NCBI GenBank assembly: GCA_964631175.1
Contig: CAZVWH010000096.1
Location: forward strand, 1 to 10,677
DNA: 10,677 nucleotides
Source: CAZVWH01 sp964631175
GTDB taxonomy: Bacteria; Planctomycetota; Phycisphaerae; Sedimentisphaerales; Anaerobacaceae
Direction: 5' to 3'
The notes below the pieces were generated by a model that made no database searches, had not been told where the DNA came from, and saw only the letters and a list, made by a program, of their open reading frames with translations. Numbering within the stretch: position 1 is the stretch's first letter; every line of letters begins with the position of its first letter. The position numbers and the translations under genes are program-made. Below are positions 1-7,999 of the stretch, one piece after another.

Positions 1-1901
1 GGAATCGCCACGAAATCCTGCTCTTTCTTCAGCACGGTTTCGCCATCTTTGTCGTAGCTCAGACTGACTGCTTTTCCACGAATGACTGTTATGCCATTAA
101 GCATGTCACTGCTGTGTTCGGTTGTTAGTTTGACATTATCCGGCAGAACGAGGTTAAGAGCATGACCGCTATTATCCGGCCATTCCGCGCAGTACACAAT
201 GGGACCTCGCTGCAGCGCGACCTTGCCGGCGTTATCCATAACTTTGTCATTAGACAGCACACGCCGAACCGGCATCGGCAGATTTAACTCAACTATGTCA
301 CCCTTTTCCCATTTGCGGTCGATACTGGTGTAGCCTTTGTCTATGTCCAAAACATGCGGCTTACCATTGATTTTAAGGCTAACTTTTTCGCTGTTCTCGC
401 TCATGAAGTGATACAAATCACTCGGAACACATCTGTTCTGCGCCCAACCGGGGATACGAACACAGATTTTGAATTCCGCAGAAATATCCGGCTCGATTGT
501 TATCTTTACCAGCCCTTCCCACGGGTACTGTGTTTGCTGCTTTATGTGTACTGTGTTGTTTTCCAACTTCACGGCTGCAGAGCTGCTAATGAACAAGTTA
601 ACGTACAGTGTATCAGCAGAATGTGCATATACATATCCTGGAACTGAGGGTATAAACCTGGTGATGTTGCTGGGACAGCAGGCACAGGCAAACCACGAGC
701 TACGCTTGTGCTGGCCGCGCGACTCAAGCGGATTGGGATAGAAAAACGCCTTGCCGTCCAGGGACACGCCGGAAATCAGGCCGTTATATAAAGTACGCTC
801 CATTACGTCGATGTACTTGGCAAGCCCATGGAGCAGGAACAGCCGATGATTCCAGTACACATTGCCGATAGCCGCGCAGGTCTCACAATAGGCGGTAGCG
901 TTAGGCAGTTGATATGCTTTACCGAATGCTTCGCCACGTCCGCTGGCTCCAATACCGCCGGTCAAATATAGTTTCTTTGTAACGACGTCTTGCCATATCC
1001 TATCAATGGCTTGGAGATAGCTATTGTCGCCCGTAAGTGCCGCGACATCAGCCATACCCGAATACATGTAGGTCGCACGCACCGCATGCCCCACAGCTTC
1101 GGTCTGATCAACGACCTTCTTGTGGGCCTGGCTGTATTCGCCGTCACCTGGACCTCGTGTATCCAGGAAAAACTTGGCCAGTTCCAGGAACTTGTTTTGC
1201 CCGGTCACTCGATAGAGCTTGACCAGGGCCATCTCAATTATCTGATGGCCGGGTGCTGTCTCATTCTTACCCGGGCCGAATACTGTATCTAAAAAATCCG
1301 CATTCTTAATTGCAACATCCAAAAGTGTACGTTTACCTGTAGCCTGGTAATGTGCGATTGCCGCCTCATAAAGATGCCCCATGTTATACAGTTCGTGACT
1401 GCCTTGCAGCTTTGACCAGCGCTTCTGGCCATACCAGTTAAACAGCCTTTTTGCATTATTCGTCCGGCACGTATAGAGGTAGCCATCATCTTCCTGAGCG
1501 GAAGCTATCTTTACAATCAGCTCATCCAGATATTTTTCAAGTATCGAATCAGGATGGGTACTTAGTGAATATGAGGCCCCTTCGAGAATCTTATATGTAT
1601 CCGTGTCGTCGAAAGGAAAGCTGCCTCGCTGCTCACCTTCCATCAGGCCGCCTGCTATGGCGAAATTGTCGATCCTGCCGGTCTCTTCGCACTTTTTGAA
1701 GGCATGTGGGATAGACACCTTTCGATTCGTTTCAATCCGGGATGTCCAGAACTCATCGTCCACCAACACATCAGTAAAAGCTACAGGCTGAAAGGGATAA
1801 TCTCGTCTCTCGTCTATCGTTTGACTATTGGTAATTGCAGGACTTAGTATCAAACAAGTAAAAAGCGCTACTACCGTTATCTTTATCCATCCACTTTTCA
1901 C
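1..1901 (-). CDS. GH127 beta-L-arabinofuranosidase, exported (3' end off the window)
   Basis: The frame is open without a stop from a GTG at 1901 to the window edge (633 codons plus two bases). It probably lacks only some tens of C-terminal residues, since HypBA1-type GH127 enzymes are about 650 aa. GH127 enzymes release L-arabinose from beta-L-arabinofuranosides. Residues 1-26 look like a signal peptide (KSGWIK, hydrophobic ITVVALFTCLILSPA, polar ITNSQ), so the enzyme should act outside the cytoplasm. The family's Zn/Cys catalytic set is visible: TGGIGASGRGEAF with Glu324, YCETCAAIGN with Glu340 and Cys342, and CACCPSN with Cys408 and Cys409. These match Glu322, Glu338, Cys340, Cys417 and Cys418 of HypBA1. 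The late motif ALQRGPIVYCAE (562-573) is also typical. An AGAGAGG ribosome site at 1907-1913 supports the GTG start. It is the last gene of the arabinose cluster, 84 bp after the isomerase and behind a terminator. A related GH127/GH146 specificity cannot be excluded. Confidence 0.92.
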   Translation of the reverse strand, partial: MKSGWIKITVVALFTCLILSPAITNSQTIDERRDYPFQPVAFTDVLVDDEFWTSRIETNRKVSIPHAFKKCEETGRIDNFAIAGGLMEGEQRGSFPFDDTDTYKILEGASYSLSTHPDSILEKYLDELIVKIASAQEDDGYLYTCRTNNAKRLFNWYGQKRWSKLQGSHELYNMGHLYEAAIAHYQATGKRTLLDVAIKNADFLDTVFGPGKNETAPGHQIIEMALVKLYRVTGQNKFLELAKFFLDTRGPGDGEYSQAHKKVVDQTEAVGHAVRATYMYSGMADVAALTGDNSYLQAIDRIWQDVVTKKLYLTGGIGASGRGEAFGKAYQLPNATAYCETCAAIGNVYWNHRLFLLHGLAKYIDVMERTLYNGLISGVSLDGKAFFYPNPLESRGQHKRSSWFACACCPSNITRFIPSVPGYVYAHSADTLYVNLFISSSAAVKLENNTVHIKQQTQYPWEGLVKITIEPDISAEFKICVRIPGWAQNRCVPSDLYHFMSENSEKVSLKINGKPHVLDIDKGYTSIDRKWEKGDIVELNLPMPVRRVLSNDKVMDNAGKVALQRGPIVYCAEWPDNSGHALNLVLPDNVKLTTEHSSDMLNGITVIRGKAVSLSYDKDGETVLKKEQDFVAI

Positions 1902-1920
1902 AATAACCTCTCTTTTCCCA

Positions 1921-1954
1921 AAAGAACAAAAACCCCTCAATAAAAATTGAGGGG
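1921..1954 (-). terminator. Intrinsic terminator between the isomerase and GH127 genes
   Basis: On the minus strand a perfect 8-bp stem, CCCCTCAA/TTGAGGGG (arms 1933-1940 and 1947-1954) with a 6-base loop, is followed directly by TTTTTGTTCTTT. This is a textbook rho-independent terminator for transcripts leaving the isomerase gene, whose stop codon is about 30 bp before the stem. A second small inverted repeat, TCTTTT/AAAAGA at 1911-1925, follows and touches the GH127 ribosome site, so it could affect translation. Confidence 0.8.
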
Positions 1955-1985
1955 CTAAATATGGCGCCAGCCATCCCAGCGATTT

Positions 1986-3392
1986 TCATTTATGTCGATA
2001 GACTTCCCAGCCCATATAGTTATCCAGTGCTTCAGCAATCGCATCGGCCGTCTGCGACATATTTACAGCAATATGATGTTCAAAACCCATCCTGCATACA
2101 TACTGCATAAGTATCTGGAGGTTTGGGATTTTCATTACGCCGAAGCCTCCGAAGGTTTCAAGCTTATCGTTTGTAAATTCGCCTTGGCCTACATAAACAC
2201 TGATAACACCTGCCGGGTCGTCGGTAGTCGTTCTGCAGAAGGTGGCCTTACCTGGAGCTATCCTGCCAACAACGGTGCCGTATGTATTATCTTTTCCGAC
2301 AGAGCCTGCAATAATCTCCTGGTAGTCCATTTTGGAGCTTTTGAAAAATGATTTTGGTAGATTGCTGCAATGGAATAAGACAGCTTTGTCAGGGTCGGTG
2401 CCGTAATTATTGTTCCAGTCCAGAATGGCACTCGGCGTGCCACCGGCTAATTGCAGGATATACATGCCAAGCAAACCTGTAATATCCACTTCACAGGCGC
2501 TCGGCAAGCCAGACTCGCTCATCATACTCATAACAGTGCAGGGAACAATGCCAAAGAATTCCTGCAGAGCAGTCCAGCATTGAAGCGCGGTGCCGACAAG
2601 GTCGTTGTCTTTGATCCACTTGTCCACGACTGCACCGAATTTAGCCATCTTCAAAAGCTTCTCGGCAGGAATAGATTCAGTCGGTATATATTTCCTAATT
2701 GTGTCTAATTTTCTCTTAACTGCCCTGTTATTGTCGGCGAGCAATGCAACTTTTCCAAGGATCTCAGATAAGTCAATTGTTTCTACTGAGATGCCGGAAA
2801 GCTCAAGGATTTTTTCGCTGTAACGGACGGTATTAAACGCACCTGTACGAGCTCCGATAGCACCGAACCTGGCGTTTTTCAAGCCCTTGACAATTCTGCA
2901 CACCGAGGCGAATTCGTCTAATTCTTTTTTGAATTCTGCCGAGGTGACTTTGACTGTGTGTGTGCCTGTCAACGTGTATGGGATGCCTGCTTGTCTGAGG
3001 TTGTTACAAACGCTAATCTTGCCGCAGAACGAATCGCGTCTATCAGCTATAGTCATTTTGCCTGCTGTGTCCGGCTCTGCTTGAATCAGGATCGGCACAT
3101 CCAGCTCGCAGCGCTTGACCGTCTCTGCAACTGCTTTCTCATCTCCAAAGTTTGGCAGCGTTACAATTACGCCGTCAATCTTGTCAAGATTTTGAGCAAA
3201 GAGTGCGGCACACTTTTTTGCGTCCTCAAGAGTCTCAACCGCTCCATACTTTGTCTCTTGCATTGGCAGAGCAACTGTGTTAAAGCCGTTCTTCCTAAGG
3301 ACCTCAAGTATGTCTTTCCGTCCTTGTTTAGCCAATATATCCGGGAAAAATCCCCGGTTTCCTACGATTACACCGAATGTGATTTTTTTCAT
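1986..3392 (-). CDS. L-fucose/L-arabinose isomerase superfamily protein, probable arabinose isomerase
   Basis: A 468-aa cytoplasmic protein with the fold and motifs of the FucI/AraA isomerase superfamily, which interconverts aldoses and ketoses with a divalent metal. The N-terminal half looks Rossmann-like (GVIVGNRGFF at 7-16; DGVIVTLPNFGDE at 73-85). Candidate metal ligands by comparison with FucI are Glu301 in CEVDITG, Asp325 in LDWNNNYG and His439/His440 in GFEHHIAV. It lacks the usual AraA N-terminal signature (ExWFxTGSQxLYG) and is shorter than FucI (about 590 aa). It lies 102 bp downstream of araD in a cluster with no other isomerase, so conversion of L-arabinose to L-ribulose is the inferred reaction; the sequence alone does not prove the substrate. 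The start is set by an AGGAGAG ribosome site at 3399-3405, six bases before the ATG. L-fucose or another aldose remains possible. Confidence 0.85.
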   Translation of the reverse strand: MKKITFGVIVGNRGFFPDILAKQGRKDILEVLRKNGFNTVALPMQETKYGAVETLEDAKKCAALFAQNLDKIDGVIVTLPNFGDEKAVAETVKRCELDVPILIQAEPDTAGKMTIADRRDSFCGKISVCNNLRQAGIPYTLTGTHTVKVTSAEFKKELDEFASVCRIVKGLKNARFGAIGARTGAFNTVRYSEKILELSGISVETIDLSEILGKVALLADNNRAVKRKLDTIRKYIPTESIPAEKLLKMAKFGAVVDKWIKDNDLVGTALQCWTALQEFFGIVPCTVMSMMSESGLPSACEVDITGLLGMYILQLAGGTPSAILDWNNNYGTDPDKAVLFHCSNLPKSFFKSSKMDYQEIIAGSVGKDNTYGTVVGRIAPGKATFCRTTTDDPAGVISVYVGQGEFTNDKLETFGGFGVMKIPNLQILMQYVCRMGFEHHIAVNMSQTADAIAEALDNYMGWEVYRHK

Positions 3393-3422
3393 TTTCGTCT
3401 CTCCTATAAGAATTTGGTTAAA

Positions 3423-3500
3423 TGGTAATTGGTGAATAGTTGAATGGTGGGTAATTAATTAACCAATTACCAGTTACCAGTTACCAGTTACCAGTTACCA
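3423..3500. repeat. Heptamer tandem repeat (TTACCAG)n beside an 11-bp inverted repeat
   Basis: Four complete tandem TTACCAG units run from 3467 to 3494, followed by a partial unit TTACCA to 3500. The araD stop codon (3495-3497, minus strand) lies inside the array. The first unit also forms the right arm of a perfect 11-bp inverted repeat, TGGTAATTGGT at 3423-3433 with ACCAATTACCA at 3462-3472. The period of seven places a TAA in every frame, giving back-up stops. The element fills the araD-isomerase gap. Its function is unknown; tandem heptamers can vary in copy number by slippage. Confidence 0.9.
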
Positions 3501-4193
3501 ATCATTGGATTGGCCGTAATAAGCGTTTTTACCGTGTTTACGCAGATAATGTTTATCCAGCAGAGCCTTCTTAATCGGCTCTTGGCCAGGATTTATCGTT
3601 ATGGCGTCCAGAGCCATCTTGGCTGTCAGCTCCAGTACAACGTTGGATTCAACAGCATCGGCAGGCGTTCTGCCCCAGGTGAAAGGCCCATGATTTGCCA
3701 CCAGAACGGCTGGCATCTTCAACGGGTCTAAATCCGCAAAACGCCTGACAATAACCTTACCTGTGTTTAGCTCATAATTGCTCTTTATCTCATCGGCGGT
3801 CATCACCTCAGTGACAGGTACTGGGCCGTAAAAATAATCAGCGTGTGTGGTGCCGAAACATGGGATTTCCCTGCAGGCCTGCGCCCAGGCGGTTGCGCTG
3901 GGCGAGTGAGTGTGGCATATACCGCCGATAGATTTGAAATTTCTGTAAAGCTCAAGATGTGTCGGCGTATCCGATGAAGGCCGCAACTCGCCTTCGATTA
4001 TTTTTCCTTCCAGGTCAAGCAGCACTATCTTGTCAGGACTAAGCTCTTCATACATAACGCCGCTTGGCTTGATAGCTATTACGTTAGCCTTGCGGTCTAT
4101 TCCACTGACATTGCCCCAGCTACGAATGGCGAGCTGATGCTGTTGCAATTGAAGGTTTGCTTCATAGACCGCCTTTTTGAGCTGTTCGTACAT
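3495..4193 (-). CDS. araD: L-ribulose-5-phosphate 4-epimerase
   Basis: A 232-aa class II aldolase-type epimerase that converts L-ribulose-5-phosphate to D-xylulose-5-phosphate, the last dedicated step of L-arabinose catabolism. The length matches E. coli AraD (231 aa). Visible motifs are SWGNVSGID (25-33), KPSG (42-45), the phosphate-site SSDTPTH with Asp75, zinc ligands His94 and His96 in CHTHSP, Asp119 in THADYFYG, His168 in ANHGPF, and Tyr225/Tyr226 near the C-terminus corresponding to the catalytic Tyr229 of E. coli. The frame stays open 25 codons further upstream, but that extension crosses the 4235-4254 palindrome and is unlike the family, so I place the start at ATG 4193. There is no clear Shine-Dalgarno, only A/T-rich leader. 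It is flanked by araB (98-bp gap) and the isomerase. Confidence 0.95.
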   Translation of the reverse strand: MYEQLKKAVYEANLQLQQHQLAIRSWGNVSGIDRKANVIAIKPSGVMYEELSPDKIVLLDLEGKIIEGELRPSSDTPTHLELYRNFKSIGGICHTHSPSATAWAQACREIPCFGTTHADYFYGPVPVTEVMTADEIKSNYELNTGKVIVRRFADLDPLKMPAVLVANHGPFTWGRTPADAVESNVVLELTAKMALDAITINPGQEPIKKALLDKHYLRKHGKNAYYGQSNDW

Positions 4194-4234
4194 AATCAAA
4201 ATATTCACACATGAAATACGTTGCAGATTGTGAA

Positions 4235-4260
4235 CCCCCCAATAAATTGGGGGGCTAAAT
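4235..4260. repeat. REP-like perfect hairpin between araB and araD
   Basis: A perfect 8-bp inverted repeat, CCCCCCAA (4235-4242) and TTGGGGGG (4247-4254) with a 4-base loop, is followed by CTAAAT. It ends in the same GGGGCTAAAT as the hairpin at 1933-1960. On the minus strand no T tract follows (TTCACAATC), so it is unlikely to be a terminator. It sits 42 bp upstream of the araD ATG in the intercistronic RNA and could influence processing or stability. Confidence 0.75.
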
Positions 4261-4291
4261 ACAATCAATGTTTAGGGTTTAAAATCGAACT

Positions 4292-6001
4292 TTATATTGT
4301 GGCCTTATCTTTAATGTTTAATAGGTCTTTCATAACACTTGCTAATTGGCCGGTCCATTCCTCAAGACCGAACGCATCGTGTAATTGCTTATAAAGAGCA
4401 TATAGCTGCTGATAGATTTTGTGATTTTCAAAGATCGGTTTGTAGCTTGTCTCTTTGATGGCGCACATAGCTGTCTGCGCATCGGTGAAACTATCGTAAC
4501 CGCCCGCTTTCTTACCTGCTACAACGGCAGCAGCTATTGCAGAACCCAGCGCACAGGTCTGAGCTGAGCGTGATATCTTCATTTCTCTGCCCGTGACATC
4601 TGCGTAAATCTGCATGAGCAGCGCGTTCTTTTCAGCAATCCCGCCACAATTTATTACTTCTGAAATCTTAACGCCATATTCCTCGAACCTGTTGATAATA
4701 GTAAGTGCCCCAAAGGCTGTTGCCTCAATTAAAGCTCGATAGATTTCTTCCGGCTTTGTATGCAGAGTTTGGCCCAGCAATAGTCCGGTTAGTCTTTGAT
4801 CGACGAGTATTGTTCTATTGCCGTTATTCCAGTCAAGGGCTAACAAGCCGGATTGACCCGGCTTTAGCTTTGCTGCTTTTTTGGTAAGGGCTTCGTGAGA
4901 GCCGGTTTTTTCGCCGCCCGGCTGAATGTAATTTACAAACCAGTTGAAGATGTCACCCACCGCCGACTGGCCCGCCTCTAAGCCATAGTAGCCCGGCAGG
5001 ATGGAGCCATCGACGATGCCGCAGATTCCAGGGATGTCTGGAAGTTCGGTGTCTGTCGAGGCCACAGCCATATCGCACGTGCTTGTACCGATGATTTTGA
5101 CCAGCGTGCCTTCTCTAATTCCTGCACCGACGCCGCCGAGATGGGCATCGAAAGCGCCCATAGCGACCGGAATGCCTGCCGGCAGACCCAGCTTTTTGGC
5201 CCAGGCCTGCGTTAGGTTTCCTGCGATAGTATCCACCGCGAAGGTCTTTTCGCTAAGCGTCTTGCGAAGCTTAGCCAATTTAAGATCGAGCTTAGCGAGG
5301 AATTCGGCATCAGGATAACCACCCCAGTTGTCGTTGAACATGGCTTTGTGTCCCGCGGCACATCGGCATCGCTTGATTCTTTCCGGCGATTCCGTTCCGG
5401 TCAGCACAGCAGGCAGCCAGTCAGCGTGTTCGACCCAAGTATAGGCAGTGTCAAAAACCGCTGGGTCAACTCGCAAACAATGGAGAATCTTACTAAAGAA
5501 CCACTCGGAAGAATATATTCCGCCGCATTTGGTCAGGTACTCAGGGCGCTGTTTCTTAGCAAGCTCGGTAATTTCAGCAGCTTCGGCGTGGGCGGTGTGG
5601 TCCTTCCACAGCCAGGCGTGGGCGTTTGGATTATTTTTGAATTCGTCCAGCATAGCTAAAGGCGTGCCGTTTTTGTCAACCGGAAGCGGTGTTGAGCCGG
5701 TTGTATCAACTCCGATGCCTATAATTTCATTAGAGTCAAATTTACTGTCGGCTTTCTTAGCTTCCGAGATTGTTGCTTTGATGGTGATTTCGATGCCTTT
5801 TAGGTAATCAGCCGGGTTCTGCCTTGCCAGATTATGGTCAGCCGGGTCGAGTATAATGCCGGCTTCGCCGGTTTCATATTCGTACACCGCCGTCCCTAAT
5901 TCATTGCCGCCGGACTTCGACGAGCTCAGTCGAGTCGCAGCATCAGCTATCACACACCTTACAGAATTAGTTCCGTAATCCAAGCCGATTGTATAAGCCA
6001 T
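4292..6001 (-). CDS. araB: L-ribulokinase
   Basis: A 569-aa FGGY-family sugar kinase that phosphorylates L-ribulose to L-ribulose-5-phosphate with ATP in the cytoplasm. E. coli AraB is 566 aa. Motifs in order are the N-terminal phosphate loop GLDYGTNSVR (6-15), GVDTTGSTPLPVD (97-109), the ribulokinase-type HAWLWKDHTAHAEA (128-141), KCGGIYSSEWFFSK (158-171), catalytic-base Asp285 in MGAFDAHLGGVGAG, GTSTCDMA (305-312), and the C-terminal NCGGIAEKNALLMQIYADV (451-469). An AAGGA site at 6011-6015, nine bases before ATG 6001, supports the start. It lies 137 bp downstream of the symporter. One oddity: residues about 23-32 (TRLSSSKSGG) look inserted in the first beta-hairpin region and are encoded by a hairpin-forming stretch. 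Confidence 0.96.
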   Translation of the reverse strand: MAYTIGLDYGTNSVRCVIADAATRLSSSKSGGNELGTAVYEYETGEAGIILDPADHNLARQNPADYLKGIEITIKATISEAKKADSKFDSNEIIGIGVDTTGSTPLPVDKNGTPLAMLDEFKNNPNAHAWLWKDHTAHAEAAEITELAKKQRPEYLTKCGGIYSSEWFFSKILHCLRVDPAVFDTAYTWVEHADWLPAVLTGTESPERIKRCRCAAGHKAMFNDNWGGYPDAEFLAKLDLKLAKLRKTLSEKTFAVDTIAGNLTQAWAKKLGLPAGIPVAMGAFDAHLGGVGAGIREGTLVKIIGTSTCDMAVASTDTELPDIPGICGIVDGSILPGYYGLEAGQSAVGDIFNWFVNYIQPGGEKTGSHEALTKKAAKLKPGQSGLLALDWNNGNRTILVDQRLTGLLLGQTLHTKPEEIYRALIEATAFGALTIINRFEEYGVKISEVINCGGIAEKNALLMQIYADVTGREMKISRSAQTCALGSAIAAAVVAGKKAGGYDSFTDAQTAMCAIKETSYKPIFENHKIYQQLYALYKQLHDAFGLEEWTGQLASVMKDLLNIKDKATI

Positions 6002-6042
6002 ATCAATTGATCCTTAACCTAATCGGTTTTCGCCTATGTTTA

Positions 6043-6129
6043 GCCGTCGCCGGTATTCATCCTTCGTAGTGCTTCCAGCCTTCGCAGTCCCTTAGGGAAG
6101 TAGGTACTACGTAGAAGGACGGCGACGGT
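6043..6129. repeat. Long imperfect hairpin element between the symporter and araB genes
   Basis: An 87-bp imperfect palindrome fills most of the 137-bp gap. The outer stem is CCGTCGCC (6044-6051) with GGCGACGG (6121-6128). The inner stems are CCTTC (6061-6065) with GAAGG (6114-6118), GTAGT (6066-6070) with ACTAC (6106-6110), and CTTCC (6072-6076) with GGAAG (6096-6100). TTTAGCC (6039-6045) overlaps the 5' foot. No T tract follows on the minus strand, and no target duplication is evident. The palindromic architecture without coding capacity suggests a MITE or REP-like repeat rather than a terminator. Confidence 0.75.
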
Positions 6130-6138
6130 CAAGCAGCG

Positions 6139-7899
6139 TTAGCCTCTGAAATACAGATATATCGCCACGATAATCGCAATAAGAAGAACTGAGAGAATCA
6201 CTTCTACGGCTGACCAGCTTGCTCGTGATTTCTGCCTGTCCTCGGTCGTAATGGTTCCGTATGTCAGTCCTCTGATTTTCTCGTAGGATGGTGGCTCGGT
6301 CATGTAGCTGACCACAATCATGACTATCACGCACACTATGAAAATGAGCAGACTGTAATACTGGAAGAAGATGTTGTTCATAATCCAGAGGAATGAGCCT
6401 TCTGCATACGAGAAGTCCAAAAGTGCGACGGGTGTATCTATCGCCAGGCGTATTAGGCCCAAAGCAAAGCCCACAAGCAGTGTGGCCAAACATCCTTTGC
6501 TATTGAGGCGTTTCATGAATACGCCGAAGAAAAAGACAACGAAAATCGGTGGGGCCAGGTATGACTGGACGCCTTGAAGGTAATCATAAAGTCCTCTGCC
6601 GCCTCTAATGACGGGTATCCACGCCAGTCCGATGAGCACCATAATGGCTGTAGCGATCCGACCCATCCAGACCAGTTGATGCTGTGAGGCGCGCGGGCGA
6701 AACTTACTGTAAAAATCCATTGTGAATAAAGTGGATGAGGCATTAAAAACACCCGCTAAAGAGCTCATCAATGCTGCCAACAGGCCTGCCACCACAATCC
6801 CGCGGATACCCGTCGGTAGGACAGTCATCACCAGCAATGGAAAGGCCGCCTGACTTTCGGCGCGGATCAATTGACCCTGCCCATCGAAAAGCGTCTGTTG
6901 AATTGCTTCTGACTGGCCGCTCTTGGCAAGGGCAAAGCAAATCATACCGGGTACGATGAAAAGAAAAACCGGCAGCAGCTTAAAGAAAGAAGCACAAATG
7001 GAGCCGCGTCGTGCCTGCTTCTCATTCGGTGCCCCCAAGGCACGCTGGACAATGTATTGGTCCGTGCACCAGTACCACAAGCCGATAACAGGAGCACAAA
7101 ACAGCATTCCCAACCACGGATAATTATCGTTGAAATACCATGCCATTCGTCCCGCCTCCCGCACCGGCGCCCAGGTAGCTTCTATGTTGTGGGGGACTAA
7201 AGGTTTCCAGAGATTGAACATCTCTGAGCCGCAAATCTGTCGCAGTTGGTCCCATCCACCGATGGCGCGCAGGCCAAATATGGTCAATATAAGCGAGCCG
7301 AAAACCAGAATAATCGTCTGTACGGCTTCGGTGTAAGCCACGGCACGAAGGCCTCCGAGCACCGTGTATATACCTGTGAAGATAACTACCAGGAACGAGC
7401 CTATCCAGAAGCTGTCCAGCACAGCAAATCCCAGATCGAGTCTCAATTCAGGCAGTAGTGTCCCAAAGACAATCCCCCCAGCAAAGATGCCGACGGCGAT
7501 TTTGGTTAAGATATAAGCCACAAGCGAGATTATTGACAAAACCCAGCGTGCGGTTGGAGAAAAACGCCTCTCCAAAAATTCAGGCATCGTAAAAACTCTC
7601 GACCGCATATAGAATGGAACCATCACCCATCCGAGCACCAACAGGCACCATGCGTGCAATTCGTAATGTGCCATCGCCACACCATCGGTGCAGCCGGACC
7701 CAGCCAAGCCGACTAAGTGTTCCGAGCCGATGTTGGAGGCAAAGATTGACGCCCCTACGATAAACCATCCCAGGTTTCGTCCCGCAAGGAAATAGTCGTC
7801 GGCTGTGTCCTTGCTTTTGAGAATCACCCACCAGGCAAGGCCTAAAAGTATGGCGAAATATACGCAAAGTACCACCCAATCTAATGCTTCGAAACCCAT
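6139..7899 (-). CDS. Sodium:solute symporter (SSS/SGLT-like), probable L-arabinose uptake
   Basis: A 586-aa, highly hydrophobic inner-membrane protein of the solute:sodium symporter family, predicted to couple sugar uptake to Na+ entry. The length and pattern fit about 14 transmembrane helices. Family motifs include DYFLAGRNLGWFIVGASIFASNIGSEHLVGLAG (35-67), GGLRAVAYTEAVQ (182-194), WYWCTDQYIVQRALGA (274-289; Tyr275 aligns with the sugar-stacking Tyr263 of vSGLT) and AALMSSLAGVFNASSTLFTMDFYSKFRP (374-401), whose Ser residues match the Na2 site region. A final helix occupies about 562-584. An AAAGGA ribosome site (7905-7910) supports ATG 7899. Placement directly before araB, and no other transporter in view, suggest L-arabinose as substrate; this is inference, since SSS members carry many solutes. 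Confidence 0.93.
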   Translation of the reverse strand: MGFEALDWVVLCVYFAILLGLAWWVILKSKDTADDYFLAGRNLGWFIVGASIFASNIGSEHLVGLAGSGCTDGVAMAHYELHAWCLLVLGWVMVPFYMRSRVFTMPEFLERRFSPTARWVLSIISLVAYILTKIAVGIFAGGIVFGTLLPELRLDLGFAVLDSFWIGSFLVVIFTGIYTVLGGLRAVAYTEAVQTIILVFGSLILTIFGLRAIGGWDQLRQICGSEMFNLWKPLVPHNIEATWAPVREAGRMAWYFNDNYPWLGMLFCAPVIGLWYWCTDQYIVQRALGAPNEKQARRGSICASFFKLLPVFLFIVPGMICFALAKSGQSEAIQQTLFDGQGQLIRAESQAAFPLLVMTVLPTGIRGIVVAGLLAALMSSLAGVFNASSTLFTMDFYSKFRPRASQHQLVWMGRIATAIMVLIGLAWIPVIRGGRGLYDYLQGVQSYLAPPIFVVFFFGVFMKRLNSKGCLATLLVGFALGLIRLAIDTPVALLDFSYAEGSFLWIMNNIFFQYYSLLIFIVCVIVMIVVSYMTEPPSYEKIRGLTYGTITTEDRQKSRASWSAVEVILSVLLIAIIVAIYLYFRG

Positions 7900-7999
7900 G
7901 TGCTTCCTTTCAATATTTGACTAACTAAAAAATCATAAAGCTGACTCCCATAAGGGACCGAATATTTAGCGTAACGAACCCGATGATAAACTCAGCATG

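Noticed and set aside
2958..3428. A 156-codon plus-strand open frame opposite the isomerase gene
   Set aside because: It is antisense to a well-supported coding region, with Cys-rich, unfamiliar translation and no family motifs.
3467..3500. CRISPR-like repeats
   Set aside because: The units are contiguous heptamers without spacers, so this is a simple tandem repeat.
4235..4254. Terminator between araB and araD
   Set aside because: The stem is perfect, but on the minus strand it is followed by TTCACAATC rather than a T tract, and on the plus strand by CTAAATAC.
4194..4268. Twenty-five-codon upstream extension of araD
   Set aside because: It reads through the 4235-4254 palindrome and has no similarity to AraD N-termini; the internal ATG at 4193 gives the standard family length.
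6107..6493. A 128-codon minus-strand open frame overlapping the symporter 3' end
   Set aside because: It is an alternative frame of the symporter gene and of the 6043-6129 hairpin; the translation has no membrane segments or motifs.
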